In this document: in pieces, positions 27,761 through 28,874 of the stretch
Layout of the letters: every line of letters begins with the position of its first letter
How positions within the stretch are numbered: the stretch's first letter is position 1
Source of the DNA: a virus
Length of the DNA stretch: 28,874 bases
Virus record (IMG/VR): IMGVR_UViG_3300037502_001663
Coordinates: 1 to 28,874 of that record
Direction: 5' to 3' (one strand)
Translations under genes and position numbers: made by a program
The notes under the pieces: generated by a model
The model's database searches: none
Told to the model about the DNA's origin: nothing
What the model saw: the letters and a program-made list of their open reading frames with translations, nothing else

Positions 27761-28650
27761 TAGAAGATCGTTGCCAGAGAAGCGCCGATCGAAGCAACCG
27801 TGCCAGCAGCTCCGAGACCAGTCATCAGAGCATTACCGCCGCCGCCAGTTCTTGTCTGCGTCTGCGTGCTTCCGTAAGGCGTTGCCGATGTTGCGCCGAG
27901 ACGCAGATTGAGCATTTCGATCGGATAGTTCCGTTGCTCAAGATAACGGTTATAAGCGTCATCAAGCTGCGCTTGCTGCATGGCCTGACGTTGTGCGCCA
28001 ATACCTTCGAGGCCCGCATAATCCATATAACGAGCTTGCTGACGTTGCTGTGCAAGGTTCGCCAGCTGGCTGCCTGCCGATAAACGAAGCTGCTGCGCTT
28101 GTGCTGCGCGTGCTTGATCTGCACCGAACTGTTGTGCAGCTTCGTTGAAGGCTTGAGACCGCAGCTGTGCAGAAAGATCACCAATGCCGCGTGAACCTTC
28201 AGCTGCCGCCACACCTTCTGCAATACCTTGGCGAGAACCGCCAAACGCTCGAGCCGCAGCAGCCTGATCTCCGATGCGAGACATATTCGCGCGCAGAGCG
28301 CGGTTCGCGTTGTCGATAGCTCGAGTTTCTACGTTCTCAACATACGGGTTCATGTAACCCTGAATGTTTGCGTTTAAGAAGCTCGTCGGCGTGTATCCGG
28401 CAACTCCTCGCGTGATGTCTGAAGCCTGCCCATACTGGCCCATTTCAGAGCCGTAGCCGCTTAAAATCTCCGAAAACGCACGTTCTTGCTCTGGAGAAAA
28501 TCCTGCGACTGTTTGACCACCATAAGCCTGATACGGTCGCTTAGATATTTCGTCAGCGATCGCAAGGTTTTCTTTTGTTACGCCTTCAAGCCAAGCAGGA
28601 AGCTCAGTCTTGTTCGTAACTGTTTGCGTCTTTCCGCCACCGCCGCCCAT
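27760..28650 (-). CDS. Virion internal/tail-associated protein
   Basis: A 296-aa protein with a Gly-rich start (MGGGGGKTQTVTNKTELPAW), which I know from a group of phage structural proteins, then long Ala/Gln-rich helices (ARAAQAQQLRLSAGSQLANL). The C-terminal end is a hydrophobic Gly/Ala segment (GLGAAGTVASIGASLATIF) that could insert in a membrane. This suggests an ejection protein. ATG 28650 overlaps the upstream TAA (TAATG). Function from context and composition only. Confidence 0.65.
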   Translation of the reverse strand: MGGGGGKTQTVTNKTELPAWLEGVTKENLAIADEISKRPYQAYGGQTVAGFSPEQERAFSEILSGYGSEMGQYGQASDITRGVAGYTPTSFLNANIQGYMNPYVENVETRAIDNANRALRANMSRIGDQAAAARAFGGSRQGIAEGVAAAEGSRGIGDLSAQLRSQAFNEAAQQFGADQARAAQAQQLRLSAGSQLANLAQQRQQARYMDYAGLEGIGAQRQAMQQAQLDDAYNRYLEQRNYPIEMLNLRLGATSATPYGSTQTQTRTGGGGNALMTGLGAAGTVASIGASLATIF

Positions 28651-28874
28651 TATTCGTCCCTCTTTCTAGGGTGATACTCCATCACGATCATTGTTTTCTT
28701 CCAGCCTTTAGCCTTCAGAAACTTCTCGTAACCGGGCCTGACCAAAGCCCTTCCAAACTCTGCCCCCATCTCTTCGTGACCCCATTTTTGAACCTTCTCA
28801 AGAAGTTCAAGAACGGCATCAAGCTCGCCGGCTGACATAACGCCGTGGATATATCGCTTTTGGGGAGCATCAAC
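28650..28874 (-). CDS. Hypothetical phage protein (partial at right edge)
   Basis: The frame is open from the right edge to the TAA at 28650, at least 74 residues. The ATG at 28838 has no ribosome site, so the gene probably begins outside the window. The visible part is charged and helical (ELDAVLELLEKVQKWGHEEM) and ends with basic residues (EYHPRKRDE). No family recognised. It is the first visible gene of the late operon. Confidence 0.6.
   Translation of the reverse strand, partial: VDAPQKRYIHGVMSAGELDAVLELLEKVQKWGHEEMGAEFGRALVRPGYEKFLKAKGWKKTMIVMEYHPRKRDE

Noticed and set aside
1-28874. tRNA genes or insertion sequences
   Set aside because: No tRNA-like cloverleaf, no transposase motif and no IS-type terminal repeats were noticed on reading both strands.

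Overview
The window is a piece of a temperate tailed-phage genome, most likely a podovirus-like (P22/T7-type virion) phage of a Gram-negative and probably alphaproteobacterial host. The host guess rests only on gene style, a moderately high GC content and integrase/regulator type. Phage genes fill it from edge to edge and no host gene is seen. Almost every gene is on the minus strand in long runs with ATGA, TGATG or TAATG start/stop overlaps. The only plus-strand genes are a short CI-like repressor (16084-16488) and a tyrosine integrase (21048-22124).

Read along the minus strand from the right edge, 28.9-22.3 kb is a late virion operon. It holds a partial gene, an internal or structural protein, a PAPS-reductase-like PP-loop protein, a glucosaminidase-type virion lysin, and three large internal/ejection-type proteins, and it ends at an intrinsic terminator (22283-22310). 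The integrase converges on this terminator. From 20.8 to 16.4 kb lies an early operon of small genes: a 29-aa membrane peptide, an HTH regulator with an OB/cold-shock-like C-terminus, a free-standing DnaA domain IV-like protein, a DUF6378-like protein, a Cys-rich exported peptide, dCMP deaminase, and a run of duplicated and reshuffled small ORFs.

From 16.0 to 9.1 kb is the control and replication/recombination module: repressor, excisionase-like HTH, RecE-like exonuclease, a SPPY DNA methyltransferase, an XRE regulator, a RuvC-like resolvase, an SSB-like protein, and a primase-helicase followed by a cluster of TGTCCGGA repeats that could be an origin or an operator array. From 9.1 kb to the left edge is packaging and head: small terminase, a DPPY DNA methyltransferase, an HTH-metallophosphoesterase, large terminase, several small conserved phage proteins, a GT2-type glycosyltransferase, a class I methyltransferase, and the portal protein, which runs off the left edge.

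Portal leaves on the left and internal virion proteins enter on the right, both transcribed leftward. The missing capsid and tail genes would therefore join the two edges in a circular or permuted genome with the integrase inside it, so this looks like a virion or free-phage assembly rather than a prophage cut at its att sites.

The most striking non-genic signals are five. A promoter/operator element occurs in three copies, ahead of the replication operon, the early regulator operon and the integrase. The TGTCCGGA repeat cluster lies beside the primase-helicase. A 106-bp tandem coding duplication has five differences, all synonymous. Six GGGTAA elements are clustered around the integrase 3' end. 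A 13-bp perfect hairpin lies upstream of the integrase.
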